From contig KI543208.1 in NCBI GenBank assembly GCA_000496215.1, positions 7,283 through 12,436 on the forward strand: 5,154 bases of DNA. The letters run 5' to 3'. The stretch is from an uncultured archaeon A07HN63. Its GTDB lineage: Archaea; Halobacteriota; Halobacteria; Halobacteriales; Haloferacaceae. This document shows, piece by piece, positions 5,062-5,154 of this stretch (its first letter is position 1; the number at the start of each line of letters is the position of its first letter). The position numbers were made by a program, and so were the translations under genes. Below the pieces are notes generated by a model. It worked only from the letters and a program-made list of their open reading frames with translations. It did not search any database and was not told the DNA's origin.

Positions 5062-5154
5062 ATGGATGATCTCGACCGGCAGATCCTCTCGATCCTGCGG
5101 CGGGACGCCCGGACCCCCTACACCGAGATCGCCGACGAGATCGGCACCTCGGAG
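5062..5154 (+). CDS. Lrp/AsnC family transcriptional regulator (N-terminal fragment, runs off the window)
   Basis: Only the first 31 residues are present. They match the start of the Lrp/AsnC winged helix-turn-helix: helix 1 with LDRQILSILRRDART (4-18), then helix 2, YTEIADEIGTSE (20-31), leading into the recognition helix beyond the edge. Lrp/AsnC proteins bind DNA as dimers or higher oligomers through this domain and sense amino acids through a C-terminal RAM domain, which is not visible here. The ATG at 5062 is chosen because LDxxIL begins four residues in, as is usual for the family. No good Shine-Dalgarno motif precedes it. It diverges from carA across a 96-nt spacer containing a 15-bp palindrome, so autoregulation and carA control are plausible. 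The ligand cannot be judged from this fragment. Confidence 0.85.
   Translation, partial: MDDLDRQILSILRRDARTPYTEIADEIGTSE

Noticed and set aside
1..5154. CRISPR arrays, tRNA, rRNA or insertion sequences
   Set aside because: No regularly spaced repeats, cloverleaf-like or rRNA-like sequence, transposase frame or paired terminal repeats were seen on either strand.

Overview
The window looks like a haloarchaeal chromosome. Most genes are GC-rich, the soluble proteins are acidic, promoters show archaeal BRE/TATA layout about 26-28 nt before start codons (leaderless transcription), and Shine-Dalgarno motifs are largely absent. One protein carries a PGF-pre-PGF-type domain, which is typical of halophile surface proteins.

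Layout. Positions 26-2021 hold four minus-strand genes. In transcription order they are a DUF5778-like acidic cytosolic protein (1629-2021), two very small membrane proteins with 2 and 3 predicted helices (1335-1556, 1016-1267), and homoserine kinase ThrB (26-901). Gaps are 67-114 nt and several hold TATA-like elements, so these are probably separate or partly overlapping transcription units rather than a tight operon. A divergent promoter region (2022-2109) separates them from a plus-strand six-helix membrane protein (2110-2731). Its frame is broken at a run of six T; removing one T restores a continuous 206-residue protein.

From about 2732 to 3903 the base composition drops to roughly half GC, with AT-rich non-coding DNA and codons such as ATA and AGA. 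This segment holds one gene (2880-3860) with a strong promoter. It encodes an exported, membrane-anchored protein: signal peptide, PGF-pre-PGF-like domain, Gln-rich linker, C-terminal helix and acidic cytoplasmic tail. It is convergent with carA (3904-4965, minus), the glutaminase subunit of carbamoyl-phosphate synthase, which has a complete Cys-His-Glu catalytic set. carB is not in the window. Divergent from carA, a Lrp/AsnC regulator gene starts at 5062 and runs off the right edge. Their shared 96-nt spacer holds a carA promoter and a perfect 15-bp palindrome that is a good candidate operator.

Biology. The two recognisable enzymes serve nitrogen and amino-acid metabolism: threonine synthesis (ThrB) and carbamoyl phosphate for arginine and pyrimidines (CarA). 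The Lrp-type gene with the palindrome is a plausible local regulator of carA. The membrane proteins have no assignable function. The most unusual items are the PGF-pre-PGF protein with a transmembrane/acidic tail in place of a PGF-CTERM signal, the frameshifted membrane gene, and the palindrome. I see no convincing evidence for a wholly new multi-gene system.
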